Shown: positions 33,093 to 42,391, counted from the stretch's first letter. The stretch: DNA of 47,661 nt from Candidatus Moraniibacteriota bacterium (GCA_016182385.1 JACPGV010000005.1:1-47661), one strand, 5' to 3'. Numbers and translations: made by a program. The notes: generated by a model from the letters alone, not told the origin.

Positions 33093-34991
33093 TTACTCCT
33101 CCAAACCATCCGGGCGGGAAAAATACCACTCCAATACTTCTTTCGTTATGGGAACGGCATTATACCCATCCTCTTCCTGACCTTCTACAAGAACGATCAT
33201 GGCAAGTGTCGGTTTCTCGTATGGCGCGAAAGAAACGAACCACCCATGCGTCTTTTCCTCGTTACCAAACTGCGCCGTACCGGTCTTACCAGCCACAGAA
33301 ACAGGAAGCGTCGAAAGTGATTGTGCTGTCCCCTGAGTAACAGTTTCACGCATTCCTTCACGAACAATACGAAGAATATCTCTATCAATGAAATCTTTCC
33401 GCACCACTTCTGAAGATACAGGAATAATGTTCCCATCAAGTGAACGAATCTGCGCTACGACACGAGGAGTAAAAAGCGTACCATCATTGGCGATAGTGGC
33501 AATCGTATTCAAAATCTGCAGTGGCGTCGCCGTAATAAAACCCTGTCCGATGGATGCGTGATAATCATCACCAATATACCACCGCTCTCCGATTTTTTCT
33601 TTTTTCCAATCAGCATCAGGAAGGAAACCATCAGCCTCACCAAAAATATCAATACCGGTCTTTTTTCCATACCCAAACAATTCTTCATATTTTTTCATAA
33701 GTTCCATACCCAAGCCACGAATACCGCCGTACCCGCCTCCAAGAGAATAGAAAAAAACGTCACTCGATACAGCAATCGCTCGGCGAATATCGGTAAACCC
33801 GTGCGCTTTCCAGTCACCGAAAAAAAACTTCCCCACACTGATCCCGCCACGACTCTCAATTCTCGTGTGCTCATCGACAACCCCCTCACTTAAAGCGGCC
33901 GCAGCCAAAACCGGTTTAATGGTGGAGCCGGGGGGATATTCACCGGCAAGAGCTCGATTGAATAAAGGAAGTGCCGGGTCATTGATCAGCGCTTGATATT
34001 CGGAAGTTTCTATTCCACCAACAAAAAGATTGTTATCGAAACTTGGCACACTCACAAGAGCGCGAACAGCGCCACTACGAGGATCAACAGCCAAAGCCGC
34101 ACCGCGACGTAAACCTTTTTTTTCCAATGTTGTCTGCAAAACATCAAACATCTTTTTTTGCAAATCACCATCTATGTGAAGAATAAGATCGTTGCCGGGC
34201 AGAGAAGGAGTGATTCCCAATTCTTTTTGCACCCGACCAAGCGCATCAACCTCTACCTGCTGAAAGCCATGCTTGCCACGCAACACCGCTTCATAACTTT
34301 TCTCTATCCCCTGCTTACCGATAGAATCGGTAAACAAATATTCCGGATGATCAACCAACTCCTCTTTACGAATCTTGCCTTCATATCCCAGTATATGTGA
34401 AAAAATCACGCTATCGATATAGTGACGTTCCGTTGTTTTATACAAACTCACGCCCGGCAATTCCCGACTACGACTGAGAAACAAAAGTGTTTCTTCTTGA
34501 CTAACTCTCTCCTTCAAAAGAAGAGGTTTCAACGAACGTGGATCAAGACGTTCAAAAATTCCGTTTATCACTTCAGACTCCAAAGAAAAAATGGCACGAA
34601 GAGATGCTTTTATAGTTTCCTGCGTCTCCGGATCTTCAGGAATATCAGCCGGTATAAGAATAGCATCGATACTCGGCACGTTCTGCACAAGTTGTTTACC
34701 AAAACGATCGTAGACAATACCGCGTGACGCAGGTATCACCAAAGCGCGCAAGCTATTTCGTTTTGCCGCTTCACGATATTCCTCGCCTTTCACCACATCA
34801 AGATACATTACCCGAGCGGCAAGCAAAACAAAGATACAACAACCAAACCACCAAAAAAAATTTATTGTCCCGCGGCGCAACGGCCATTCGATTTTCGCCG
34901 CGTCACTTTCAGTCAACGTCAAAACAGCATCTTCAATCTCCACCTCATGCCTTTTTACCGAATAAGTATTTCTTCTTGAAAAAAGAGCCAT
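33093..34991 (-). CDS. mrdA: Class B penicillin-binding protein 2 (elongasome transpeptidase)
   Basis: A DD-transpeptidase of 632 residues that crosslinks new peptidoglycan during rod elongation. After a short cytoplasmic part, one transmembrane helix lies at about 46-68. The PBP dimerisation domain follows (about 80-270, SIDAILIPADIPEDPE). The transpeptidase domain has the active-site SxxK motif GSTIK, SSD as the SxN equivalent and KTGT as the KTG motif near the C-terminus. ATG 34991 is preferred: it lies 10 bases after the mreD stop, while an upstream in-frame start would overlap mreD. Last gene of mreB-mreC-mreD-PBP2; the usual rodA is not beside it. Confidence 0.93.
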   Translation of the reverse strand: MALFSRRNTYSVKRHEVEIEDAVLTLTESDAAKIEWPLRRGTINFFWWFGCCIFVLLAARVMYLDVVKGEEYREAAKRNSLRALVIPASRGIVYDRFGKQLVQNVPSIDAILIPADIPEDPETQETIKASLRAIFSLESEVINGIFERLDPRSLKPLLLKERVSQEETLLFLSRSRELPGVSLYKTTERHYIDSVIFSHILGYEGKIRKEELVDHPEYLFTDSIGKQGIEKSYEAVLRGKHGFQQVEVDALGRVQKELGITPSLPGNDLILHIDGDLQKKMFDVLQTTLEKKGLRRGAALAVDPRSGAVRALVSVPSFDNNLFVGGIETSEYQALINDPALPLFNRALAGEYPPGSTIKPVLAAAALSEGVVDEHTRIESRGGISVGKFFFGDWKAHGFTDIRRAIAVSSDVFFYSLGGGYGGIRGLGMELMKKYEELFGYGKKTGIDIFGEADGFLPDADWKKEKIGERWYIGDDYHASIGQGFITATPLQILNTIATIANDGTLFTPRVVAQIRSLDGNIIPVSSEVVRKDFIDRDILRIVREGMRETVTQGTAQSLSTLPVSVAGKTGTAQFGNEEKTHGWFVSFAPYEKPTLAMIVLVEGQEEDGYNAVPITKEVLEWYFSRPDGLEE

Positions 34992-35001
34992 AAATAAAAA
35001 T

Positions 35002-35547
35002 CTAGCGTATGCGTGAAAACTCACTCTGCACAATATTTTTTATATATTCCTCGAACATTCGAATACTATAATAAGCGGGAAAGAAAAGAAAAAACGAAAG
35101 AAAAAACGAAAGAAAAAACTGCCAAGAAAAAACTGCCGTCGCAATTTCAGATAATAAGAAAAAAGAAATATCGTTTTTTTGAAAAAAAATCTTCACAAAC
35201 AACATGAAACCAAGAACATTTATAGCGGAGAAAAAAGCATATATTGCCATACTCAAACCTCGACGTTCAGCAAGCAATCGTCTGGAAAAAAAACCCGTCG
35301 CATACGAAAGCAGTACCGCATAAAGAGTAAGCGCTGATATGGTACCCAATGAAACACAATCAAAAATAATCGTGAGTGGAAGAAGAAAAATAATCGCTCG
35401 CGGAAAACCAGCCACAAGAGTCCACGCGACCACGGTCGACAAAAGTAATACGGGAACAGTAATGATGGGAAAAAGAATATCCAAAAAAGAATATTCGAAA
35501 AAAAGTATTGTTACAATGAAGAGAAAGCGGAGAAAAAAAACTTTCAT
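35002..35547 (-). CDS. mreD: Rod shape-determining protein MreD
   Basis: An integral membrane protein of 181 residues with about five helices, the usual MreD size. MreD links MreC and the elongasome enzymes. The sequence itself is poorly conserved; the call relies on hydrophobic layout, the segment with PRAIIFLLPLTIIFDCVSLGT and its place between mreC and PBP2. Near residues 140-155 the helix is written with tandem short repeats (WQFFLSFFLSFFLFF) encoded by A/T-rich direct repeats at 35084-35138, an unusual feature. Confidence 0.85.
   Translation of the reverse strand: MKVFFLRFLFIVTILFFEYSFLDILFPIITVPVLLLSTVVAWTLVAGFPRAIIFLLPLTIIFDCVSLGTISALTLYAVLLSYATGFFSRRLLAERRGLSMAIYAFFSAINVLGFMLFVKIFFQKNDISFFLLSEIATAVFSWQFFLSFFLSFFLFFPAYYSIRMFEEYIKNIVQSEFSRIR
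35084..35138. repeat. Tandem A-rich short repeats inside mreD
   Basis: Three near-identical 12-base units GAAAGAAAAAAC (35084-35095 with one change, 35096-35107, 35108-35119) run into two 14-base units AGAAAAAACTGCC(A/G) (35111-35124 and 35125-35138). Changes in the 12-base units keep frame; changes in the 14-base units would shift the mreD frame. Confidence 0.8.
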
Positions 35548-35570
35548 ACCTGTTGTCTATCCCTCTATTA

Positions 35571-36389
35571 CTAACGGGGATATTCGTCTTTAATAATAAA
35601 AACATATCGCAGACGATCAAAACGTACCGGGGAAATAAGAGATGCCTGCTGAAACAATCTGTCATGAGAAAAACGTATTTCTTGCAACGTTCCTATTATC
35701 AATCCTCTCGGTGTATCTCCTCCAAGACCCGACGTCACGATGGTATCACCCTGCTTGAGAGCATTCGACTGAAGGACCATATCGAAAAGAATACTCAGTC
35801 CATGTTCACCTCTCACTATTCCTTCAGCTTCCGTATCAAGCGCCACACCACTGAGCACGCTCTCCGGATTGGTAAGCAATATGACACTGGCACTCGCAGG
35901 AAAAACGTCCGCCACCTTTCCTACCAACACGCCGGCATCAACAATAACCGCCATTCCCTTTTCTATACCATGCATCGAACCCTTATCAATAGAAAAACGA
36001 TTTCCCGTTCCAGAAGGATCACGTCCGATCACTGAAGCGGTCATCAAAGAAAATTTTTCTCTTGGTGCTATTTCCAGTTCTCGACGTAATAGCCCGTTTT
36101 CTTTTTCGATATCGACACACTGAGCATTTTGCGTAAGCAATTTCAAACGTTCTTTTTCCAGGCGTTCATTTTCTTCTTTCAACTCTCCAATCGAAGAAAA
36201 AAAACGAAATGTATCAGAAAATTCGAAAGCTATCACGGAAAGCACCTTCTGCGCCGGAAGAGTCACTGTCATGACAACCGTACGCAAAGGATGTATGAGC
36301 CACTGCGGACTCACAACAAACAACAAACACAACACACTGAAAATTATGGTCGCTTGAAAAAATTTTGTTTGTGTGAATTTCCTTTGCAC
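35571..36389 (-). CDS. mreC: Rod shape-determining protein MreC
   Basis: A 272-residue bitopic protein: N-terminal helix (about 10-30), then a coiled coil (about 65-105, LKEENERLEKERLKLLTQNA) and a C-terminal double beta-barrel with VIGRDPSGTGNRFSIDKGS and GDTIVTSGLGGDTPRGLIIG. MreC forms periplasmic filaments that activate PBP2. Length and order match the family. It sits 23 bases after mreB and 23 bases before mreD. Confidence 0.93.
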   Translation of the reverse strand: MQRKFTQTKFFQATIIFSVLCLLFVVSPQWLIHPLRTVVMTVTLPAQKVLSVIAFEFSDTFRFFSSIGELKEENERLEKERLKLLTQNAQCVDIEKENGLLRRELEIAPREKFSLMTASVIGRDPSGTGNRFSIDKGSMHGIEKGMAVIVDAGVLVGKVADVFPASASVILLTNPESVLSGVALDTEAEGIVRGEHGLSILFDMVLQSNALKQGDTIVTSGLGGDTPRGLIIGTLQEIRFSHDRLFQQASLISPVRFDRLRYVFIIKDEYPR

Positions 36390-36412
36390 AAATGCTCGCG
36401 ACTATTACAAAT

Positions 36413-37507
36413 TTATCCAAGCGGTTTATCAGCCGCTTCCTCAATAAGCACTTCTTTCAAGTGTTCCATATCATCAAGCACAATGCCGGTCCCGCGTACC
36501 ACCGCCGTTAAGGGATCCTCCATAAGACGAACCGGAATACCGGTCTGGTTGGCGATCAATTTATCCAATCCACGAATAAGACTTCCGCCACCAGCTAAAA
36601 TAATACCGCGATGCATAATATCAGCCAATAATTCCGGTGGCGTTTCCTCGACGATGGTCTTGATACTATTCACAATGATACGAATAGAACGAGAAAGCGC
36701 TTCTCGAATATGTTCATCAGTCGCAACAACCTCTTTTGGCAGCCCTGAAACCAAATCTCGACCGCGCAAAGGAAAGGTCAAGCGTTCACGTTGCGGATAA
36801 GCGCTCCCAATAGCAATTTTTGCTTCTTCCGCAGTTTTTTCACCAATCAAAATATTAAACTCATCACGACTATAACGAACGATATCTTCATTCATTTCAT
36901 CTCCAGCTACTCGCAAACTACGTGATATCACTACGCCACCAAGAGAAATAACAGCAATTTCCGTTGTTCCTCCACCAATATCAACCACCATATTACCAGT
37001 CGCGTCAATAACCGGAAGACGCGCTCCAATAGCCGCCGCCATCGGCTCATCAATGAGAAATGCCTGCCGTGCCCCTGCGTTCTGCGCCGCTTCAATCACA
37101 GCGCGCTTTTCCACCTCCGTCACACCAGAAGGAATACCGATAAGCACGCGTGGTCGTCGAAAGAAAACAAAGTTGTCTTTCGTAACTTTGTTAATAAAAT
37201 ATCGAAGCATCTGTTGCGTAATTTCAAAATCACTTATCACCCCGTCGACCAGCGGTCGCGTGGCAACTATATGGCCGGGAGTTTTCCCTACCATTTTTTT
37301 CGCCTCACGCCCAATAGCGAGAATTTGGCCGGTACGCTGATTTACCGCCACCACCGACGGTTCATTAATAACGATGCCCTTTCCTTTCACATAAACAAGC
37401 GTATTGGCTGTTCCAAGGTCAATACCAATATCCTGTGTAAGATTGCCAAAAAAACGCTCTATAAAGCCTTTTTGTATTTTTGAAAAAAATTTTTCTCTGC
37501 TTATCAT
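36413..37507 (-). CDS. mreB: Rod shape-determining actin MreB
   Basis: A bacterial actin of 364 residues that forms membrane-associated filaments guiding the cell-wall elongation machinery. After an amphipathic N-terminal segment (SKIQKGFIERFFGN, a likely membrane-binding helix), phosphate-1 motif DIGIDLGTANTLVY is at about 26-39, then VVAVNQRTGQILAIG, phosphate-2 region MVVDIGGGTTEIAVISLGG and the adenosine motif IILAGGGSLIRGLD. It leads the operon mreB-mreC-mreD-PBP2, with a terminator of the upstream aspS gene about 30 bases before it. Confidence 0.96.
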   Translation of the reverse strand: MISREKFFSKIQKGFIERFFGNLTQDIGIDLGTANTLVYVKGKGIVINEPSVVAVNQRTGQILAIGREAKKMVGKTPGHIVATRPLVDGVISDFEITQQMLRYFINKVTKDNFVFFRRPRVLIGIPSGVTEVEKRAVIEAAQNAGARQAFLIDEPMAAAIGARLPVIDATGNMVVDIGGGTTEIAVISLGGVVISRSLRVAGDEMNEDIVRYSRDEFNILIGEKTAEEAKIAIGSAYPQRERLTFPLRGRDLVSGLPKEVVATDEHIREALSRSIRIIVNSIKTIVEETPPELLADIMHRGIILAGGGSLIRGLDKLIANQTGIPVRLMEDPLTAVVRGTGIVLDDMEHLKEVLIEEAADKPLG

Positions 37508-37528
37508 ACTTTATCGAAAAAAACACTT

Positions 37529-37562
37529 GCAAAAAATGAGATACGCTTCATTGTATCTCATT
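37529..37562 (-). terminator. Intrinsic terminator of aspS
   Basis: The arms AATGAGATAC (37535-37544) and GTATCTCATT (37553-37562) form a perfect stem. On the minus strand it is followed by a run of T then GC. It lies 28 bases beyond the aspS stop and just upstream of mreB. Confidence 0.85.
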
Positions 37563-37590
37563 TCCAAAAAATATTCCAGAAAGACAGGTT

Positions 37591-38916
37591 TTACGGCGTA
37601 AGACGCTTGACATCACGCGGAAAAAGCACGGCTTCTTTAATACTACCAAGCCCAAGAAGCTTTTGGATAATACGCTCAGAACCAAGCCCCCAACCACCAT
37701 GCGGCGGCGCGCCATATTTGAAAATATCAAGATAATCTTTAAACTGTTCCGGATCAAGGCCTTTGCGACGAATGCTATCAATAAGCATCTCATATTCATG
37801 AATACGCTGTCCGCCGGACGCAATTTCAATACCGCGAAAAAGCAAATCAAACGTTTCTGTATACTCTGGATTATCTTTACTCGGCATACTATAAAACGGA
37901 CGAATGGCTGCTGGGTAATGGGTAAGAAATACAAAATCAGAACCATATGTTTTCAAAACATACTCCCCAATCATTTTCTCTCCCTCGCTATCAATATCCT
38001 CACCGTCGGTTTCCTTGTTATATTCTTTCTTGAGAATTTCTACCGCCTCGGAAAGACGAATTTTTGGAATGGCAATTTCTTTAGGAATAGACGCGCCATA
38101 AAATTCAAGTTCGTTCTTACCGCGCGCATCTATTTCTCGAACAATCTCCATTATTATTCCCTCAAGTTCCATCATCACATCATCAACGCTGTTTATGAAC
38201 CCCATCTCCGCATCCAAACCGGTATATTCATTGACGTGACGAGTAGTAAAATGTGGTTCAGCGCGAAATACCGTACCAATTTCAAACACGCGTTCAAATG
38301 CGCTCATCGCCGCTTGTTTATAAAATTGTGGTGACTGAGCAAGATATGCCTCACGATCAAAATACTTAATCTTAAAAAAATTTGCCCCGCCTTCAGTCGC
38401 CGCTGAAAGAATTTTTGGAGTTTTAATTTCAAGAAAACCTCTTGTGCGACAAGCCTTAGCATACGTCTCAAGAAGAAGCGAATACAAAGAAAAAATAGCG
38501 CGAATCTTCTTATTACGCAAAACAAATGTCCGATTGTTCAGAAGTGTCTCCAGATTCAAATGAAGTTCCGATTGAGAAACATCGATAGGTAACTCACCAA
38601 CGGGACGTGAAATTATCGAAAGCTCCATCACCTCTATTTCCAGATTATCGGCAACAATGTGTCCACTTTCATTTTTCCTGGGACGCTCTTTCACCAAACC
38701 AATCACGTCTATCACGTACTCGCTTCGAATATCCTTGGCAATAGAAATTACTTCCGGCTTATCTGGGAGAATAACAAGCTGTACTTTTTCACTTCGATCG
38801 CAAAATTCAAAAAAAATCAATTTTCCATGATCACGCCGAAGAGACACCCAACCAGAAAGTTTTACCACCTCACCAACATATTGTGGTGTTTCAGAAATCA
38901 ATATTCGTTTTCCCAT
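37591..38916 (-). CDS. aspS: Aspartyl-tRNA synthetase, archaeal type
   Basis: A 441-residue class IIb synthetase. OB-fold anticodon domain at about 1-100 (VKLSGWVSLRRDHGKLIFFE), then class II motifs: motif 1 GFLEIKTPKIL, flipping loop SPQFYKQ, motif 2 VFEIGTVFRAE, and the end GGWGLGSERIIQKLLGLGSI with FPRDVKRLTP. The short length, absence of the bacterial GAD insertion domain and the RLTP ending match the archaeal/eukaryotic AspRS type (often non-discriminating) rather than the roughly 590-residue bacterial type. ATG 38916 lies 7 bases after the receiver-protein stop; an upstream start at 38952 would overlap it. If non-discriminating, it would need GatCAB to make Asn-tRNA. Confidence 0.92.
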   Translation of the reverse strand: MGKRILISETPQYVGEVVKLSGWVSLRRDHGKLIFFEFCDRSEKVQLVILPDKPEVISIAKDIRSEYVIDVIGLVKERPRKNESGHIVADNLEIEVMELSIISRPVGELPIDVSQSELHLNLETLLNNRTFVLRNKKIRAIFSLYSLLLETYAKACRTRGFLEIKTPKILSAATEGGANFFKIKYFDREAYLAQSPQFYKQAAMSAFERVFEIGTVFRAEPHFTTRHVNEYTGLDAEMGFINSVDDVMMELEGIIMEIVREIDARGKNELEFYGASIPKEIAIPKIRLSEAVEILKKEYNKETDGEDIDSEGEKMIGEYVLKTYGSDFVFLTHYPAAIRPFYSMPSKDNPEYTETFDLLFRGIEIASGGQRIHEYEMLIDSIRRKGLDPEQFKDYLDIFKYGAPPHGGWGLGSERIIQKLLGLGSIKEAVLFPRDVKRLTP

Positions 38917-38923
38917 AACATTC

Positions 38924-39745
38924 TTATTTATCCTTGTCTCGAAAAAAATCATTCACGGCGTATGTCAATTCACTTGGTGTAATCTGCGTCTTCATATAGA
39001 CCTTATTTACAATACCAGCTTCAGATAATTCTTTCATATATTCCTCCTCCATAGAAGCAGAGAGAAGCACCATGGGCGTATTTTTATTTTTTTCAGTATC
39101 ACGTAATCGCAAAGCCATTTCATGTCCAGTCATACCAGGCATACGCACATCAGAAACGATCATGTCAAACTGTTCATTTGTTGCCCTCTCCAATCCCATT
39201 CGTCCGTCACGTTCAATAACGACATCATATCCTTCATCGGATAACCGTTTGCCAAACATTTCGACAAACACGGCCTCATCTTCAATAAAAAGAACTCGTT
39301 TCCCCTGTTTTTTTTCATTCTGCGACATGTCTCCTTTATGCTCCTGGCGAGAAAAATTTTTCTCTTGCTCGTTAAACTGGCGCAAAAAACGATTGACCTC
39401 ATCCACTACGCCGGATGGAGAAAATTCTGTTTTAGAGATAAATCCGTTCGCACCAAGCTTGAGACATTGTTCCCGATCTTCTTGACTACTCAAATTACTA
39501 AAAATAATCACTTTCAGATCTTTGGGATATTCCGGATTATGGCGCAATTCACGCAACACTTCTGTTCCACTCATTTCAGGAATAACAAGGTCGAGAAGCA
39601 CCAAATCATATTTATTTTCTTTCGCTTCCTTGAAAACCGCTTTTCCATTCGTCACATTGAGCACGTCAAAACCGGAAGATTCAAACTTCTTTTTATATAT
39701 TTCCGCGATAAACGGATCATCTTCAACAAATAAAACCTTCGGCAT
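38924..39745 (-). CDS. Double receiver-domain response regulator without output domain
   Basis: A 273-residue protein made of two CheY-like receiver domains joined by a polar linker (about 122-147). REC1 (1-120) has the acidic pair ED at 8-9, phosphoacceptor Asp52 and Lys105; REC2 (149-270) has ED at 155-156, Asp199 and Lys252. Both look functional. There is no DNA-binding or enzymatic domain, so it probably works as a phosphorelay or protein-binding module. It follows the histidine kinase gene with a 56-base gap and precedes aspS by 7 bases, so it may be transcribed with both. Confidence 0.9.
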   Translation of the reverse strand: MPKVLFVEDDPFIAEIYKKKFESSGFDVLNVTNGKAVFKEAKENKYDLVLLDLVIPEMSGTEVLRELRHNPEYPKDLKVIIFSNLSSQEDREQCLKLGANGFISKTEFSPSGVVDEVNRFLRQFNEQEKNFSRQEHKGDMSQNEKKQGKRVLFIEDEAVFVEMFGKRLSDEGYDVVIERDGRMGLERATNEQFDMIVSDVRMPGMTGHEMALRLRDTEKNKNTPMVLLSASMEEEYMKELSEAGIVNKVYMKTQITPSELTYAVNDFFRDKDK

Positions 39746-39801
39746 ATGTTTTTATTGCTACTCTTTCACAATAACTGAAAAAAAACGGAAAATCAAGGAA
39801 A

Positions 39802-41478
39802 TTATCCTCTGTAACTCTCTTTAAAAGAATCAATATCTTCTTGTAAAGCATGTGGATTAACAAATGGTAATTCCACAATAAATTTTGCGCCCTTCCCTGG
39901 TCCTTCCGATTCTGCCCAGATTTTCCCGCCGTGCGCCTCCACAAAATTTTTGCCGACATACAAACCCAATCCACTACCAGAAGTAACAAGTTTTATAGTT
40001 TCTTTACTTCGAACAAACTTTTGAAACAGTCGCTCTTTTTGCTCGGAAGAAAAACCGATACCCGTATCTGAAACAACAACCTGAACGGCGTTTTCCGTAA
40101 TGTGTATCGACACCGTAATATTTCCTTCGGTTGTATACTTGATCGCGTTATCGATTAAGTTAGATAATACTTCTTTTATTTTATTAATATCCAAGGTCAT
40201 TTTTGGCACCGTCTCCTTTGCGGGTTGTATCACGAGATCTAATTGTTTTGCTTTTGCTTGCAGACGAAATATATCGACAACGTCCGTAATAAGCGAAACA
40301 AGTTCTGTAGAAACAAACTGGTAACGCACTCTGCCTGATTCAATGCGCGAAACATTAAGAAGGTCTTCGACAAGTTGCACCAAACGACCATTTACCAAAT
40401 ACACCTTTTCGAGTACGTCTTCAACAGACACGGGGATTTTCCCGTACGACCCCTCAAGAATAAGAGAGACATACCCCTTGATAGCGGTAAGTGGCGTACG
40501 AAGCTGATGCGAAGCAATAGAGATAAATTCCGACTTAGCATTATCAAGCTCTTTCAATCGCTCATTCGCGATCGCTAAACTATCAGAGATCCGCTGCAAT
40601 TCTTCTTTACGATGTATCTCGCCCTCAACAGATTTCATCAATATAGAAATCAAAACAAGAACTATAACAAAAACTATCAGACGCAACATCATCTGATACC
40701 ATCCATTAGAGAGAAATATCTGAACAAATAATATAAGAAGTATACCGAAAGAAAGAATTTCTGTGGCCAATATTCTTACGTTAAATAAGCGATGTCTAAT
40801 GATAGCGTACCCCGGAAAAAGAACAACAAAGATTGTACTAAAAACACCTAGGCGTGAAAAAAATTGATAATATGGTCCTGATTTAATGCCTTCGGAAGGA
40901 AAAACGTTGGTAACAAGAACAATAATTATAGCCAGAGATAAACCAATTAAAAGATAAATGTAACGAGTTTTTTCCACGATGTCAGACGTATTATATTTCC
41001 AAAAAATAATCCCTACTCCGGCAACAAGAAAAAAAGAAACGGCAAAATTATATACCATTCCCATATTACTAAAAACCGGCTCAATGATACCGTAAGAACT
41101 GACATGATAAGTTGAAATAATAATATCAGTAAAGAAAATTAAAGCACTAAAAAGAATGGGTACCGTCATAAGTAATGAACGGAATGGTTTCTTTGTTATG
41201 AACGACAAACGGGCCATGTCAGCACAAAATATAAAGATAAAAAAAGAACTTAAAATACCAAAAGAAAAATCCGCCTCCACAAACAAAATCCTCTGTGCCA
41301 AATCGAAGGCCCCGTCTTCAAAATATGACATTATTATCCAAAACATCATTGAAAAGGATACTAAAGCAAAACTTTGACTGGGACGGTCTTTTCTATCTTT
41401 ATAAAGAACAAATGAGCCAATAAAAAAAAGCAGGAAGACAACCACCCATAAAAAAACACTTTCTAAATAGAAAAACAT
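39802..41478 (-). CDS. Membrane sensor histidine kinase (multi-helix N-terminus)
   Basis: A 558-residue kinase. The N-terminal ~290 residues hold eight or so hydrophobic helices arranged like 7TM-type/MASE sensor domains, with little extracytoplasmic sequence, so it may sense a membrane or small-molecule signal. A short coiled linker precedes the HisKA domain with FISIASHQLRTPL (phosphorylated His near 325), followed by the HATPase domain: N box NLIDNAIKYT, G1 DTGIGFS, G2 GSGLGLYVGK. It is cognate with the downstream double-receiver protein by proximity. Confidence 0.9.
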   Translation of the reverse strand: MFFYLESVFLWVVVFLLFFIGSFVLYKDRKDRPSQSFALVSFSMMFWIIMSYFEDGAFDLAQRILFVEADFSFGILSSFFIFIFCADMARLSFITKKPFRSLLMTVPILFSALIFFTDIIISTYHVSSYGIIEPVFSNMGMVYNFAVSFFLVAGVGIIFWKYNTSDIVEKTRYIYLLIGLSLAIIIVLVTNVFPSEGIKSGPYYQFFSRLGVFSTIFVVLFPGYAIIRHRLFNVRILATEILSFGILLILFVQIFLSNGWYQMMLRLIVFVIVLVLISILMKSVEGEIHRKEELQRISDSLAIANERLKELDNAKSEFISIASHQLRTPLTAIKGYVSLILEGSYGKIPVSVEDVLEKVYLVNGRLVQLVEDLLNVSRIESGRVRYQFVSTELVSLITDVVDIFRLQAKAKQLDLVIQPAKETVPKMTLDINKIKEVLSNLIDNAIKYTTEGNITVSIHITENAVQVVVSDTGIGFSSEQKERLFQKFVRSKETIKLVTSGSGLGLYVGKNFVEAHGGKIWAESEGPGKGAKFIVELPFVNPHALQEDIDSFKESYRG

Positions 41479-41564
41479 ATCGTATTTTTATTTTCTTTCT
41501 TTTTCATTTTAAGTCTTTTTCCGATAAACAGCAATTGTTTTAAATAATTGTTACCCATTTATTC

Positions 41565-41592
41565 TTGACAAAGCAAAAAAATATGCCATAAT
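41565..41592 (+). promoter_or_regulatory. Promoter of the GNAT gene
   Basis: TTGACA (41565-41570) and, 16 bases later, CATAAT (41587-41592) lie upstream of AAAGGAG (near 41621-41627) and the ATG at 41634. This is the only other clear plus-strand promoter in the window. Confidence 0.65.
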
Positions 41593-41633
41593 AAAAAACT
41601 AGTAACTTACCAATCTTATGAAAGGAGTACGCA

Positions 41634-42350
41634 ATGTCGAAAATAAAAGTGCGACGAGTTTCCAGTCTTCTCCAAGAAGGGTTTGATAAAGAAAAAATAG
41701 CAGAAGCATTTGTCGACGTAAACAAAAAAGCCTGGCCACCTCCAGTACCAGAAAGATACCTCTGGACAAGAGAAAAGGTTCTCTTACAAATACAACACTG
41801 CCCTCACATGCTTTATTGTGCGTTCAAAAAAGACCAGATAATAGGAACGCTCAGCTCCATTCATACAACACAAAATGATGTTGAGCAGACAAAAAGTTGG
41901 GAGTCTATAAGCGGCAATGGCACTCTTTCAACACACAATGAAGATGGGGACGTCTCCTTTGGACTCGATCTTTCTGTCGATCCAAAATTTCGCGGACTCG
42001 GAGCACAAGACATCCTGATCCAAAAAGCATTTTTGATCTGCGTTGTTTTTGGAAAGAAAAAGGGAGTTTTTCTCGGTTCTCGAGCACCAAAGCTTCACAG
42101 ACAAACTAAAACAATGTCCGCCGAAGATCACATTTTTGGAAAAAACGGAAAAAGTCGAGATCCTGAAGTGCGGATGTATCAAACGGAAGGGTTCTTTATA
42201 CGAAAAATCATCCCTGGTTACATGGAAGATCCAGATAGTCTCGACTACGGCGTACTCATGTTTTATCCAAATCCGACGTACACATGGACAAAATGGATCC
42301 CATTATTCATCATGGGGACACTCGGAAATATTGTTGAAAAAATATACTAA
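41634..42350 (+). CDS. GNAT-family acetyltransferase-like protein
   Basis: A 238-residue protein. LDLSVDPKFRGLGAQDILIQ (about 111-130) matches GNAT motif A, with RGLGA as the acetyl-CoA pyrophosphate loop (R-x-x-G-x-G/A), followed by FGKKKGVFLGSRAPKLH. The substrate is unknown. Starts 41634 after a good ribosome-binding site (AAAGGAG, seven bases upstream). It stands alone on the plus strand between the histidine-kinase gene and the small membrane protein. The C-terminal 30 residues end in a hydrophobic stretch (WIPLFIMGTLGNIVEKIY), possibly membrane-associated. Confidence 0.78.
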   Translation: MSKIKVRRVSSLLQEGFDKEKIAEAFVDVNKKAWPPPVPERYLWTREKVLLQIQHCPHMLYCAFKKDQIIGTLSSIHTTQNDVEQTKSWESISGNGTLSTHNEDGDVSFGLDLSVDPKFRGLGAQDILIQKAFLICVVFGKKKGVFLGSRAPKLHRQTKTMSAEDHIFGKNGKSRDPEVRMYQTEGFFIRKIIPGYMEDPDSLDYGVLMFYPNPTYTWTKWIPLFIMGTLGNIVEKIY

Positions 42351-42356
42351 AAATTG

Positions 42357-42391
42357 AAAGGAGAGTTCCAGATTCGGAACCCTCCTTTTTT
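42357..42391 (+). terminator. Terminator of the GNAT gene, overlapping the convergent stop
   Basis: The arms AAAGGAGAGTTCC (42357-42369) and GGAACCCTCCTTT (42376-42388) form a 13-base-pair stem with one mismatch, followed on the plus strand by T. The stop codon of the opposite-strand gene at 42390-42392 abuts it, so it may serve both directions. Confidence 0.8.

Noticed and set aside
35084-35138. CRISPR-like short repeats
   Set aside because: 12- and 14-base A-rich units directly abut each other and lie inside mreD.
41540-41725. A 61-codon minus-strand frame before the GNAT gene
   Set aside because: It is antisense to the GNAT start and covers the plus-strand promoter and ribosome-binding site; it has no binding site itself.
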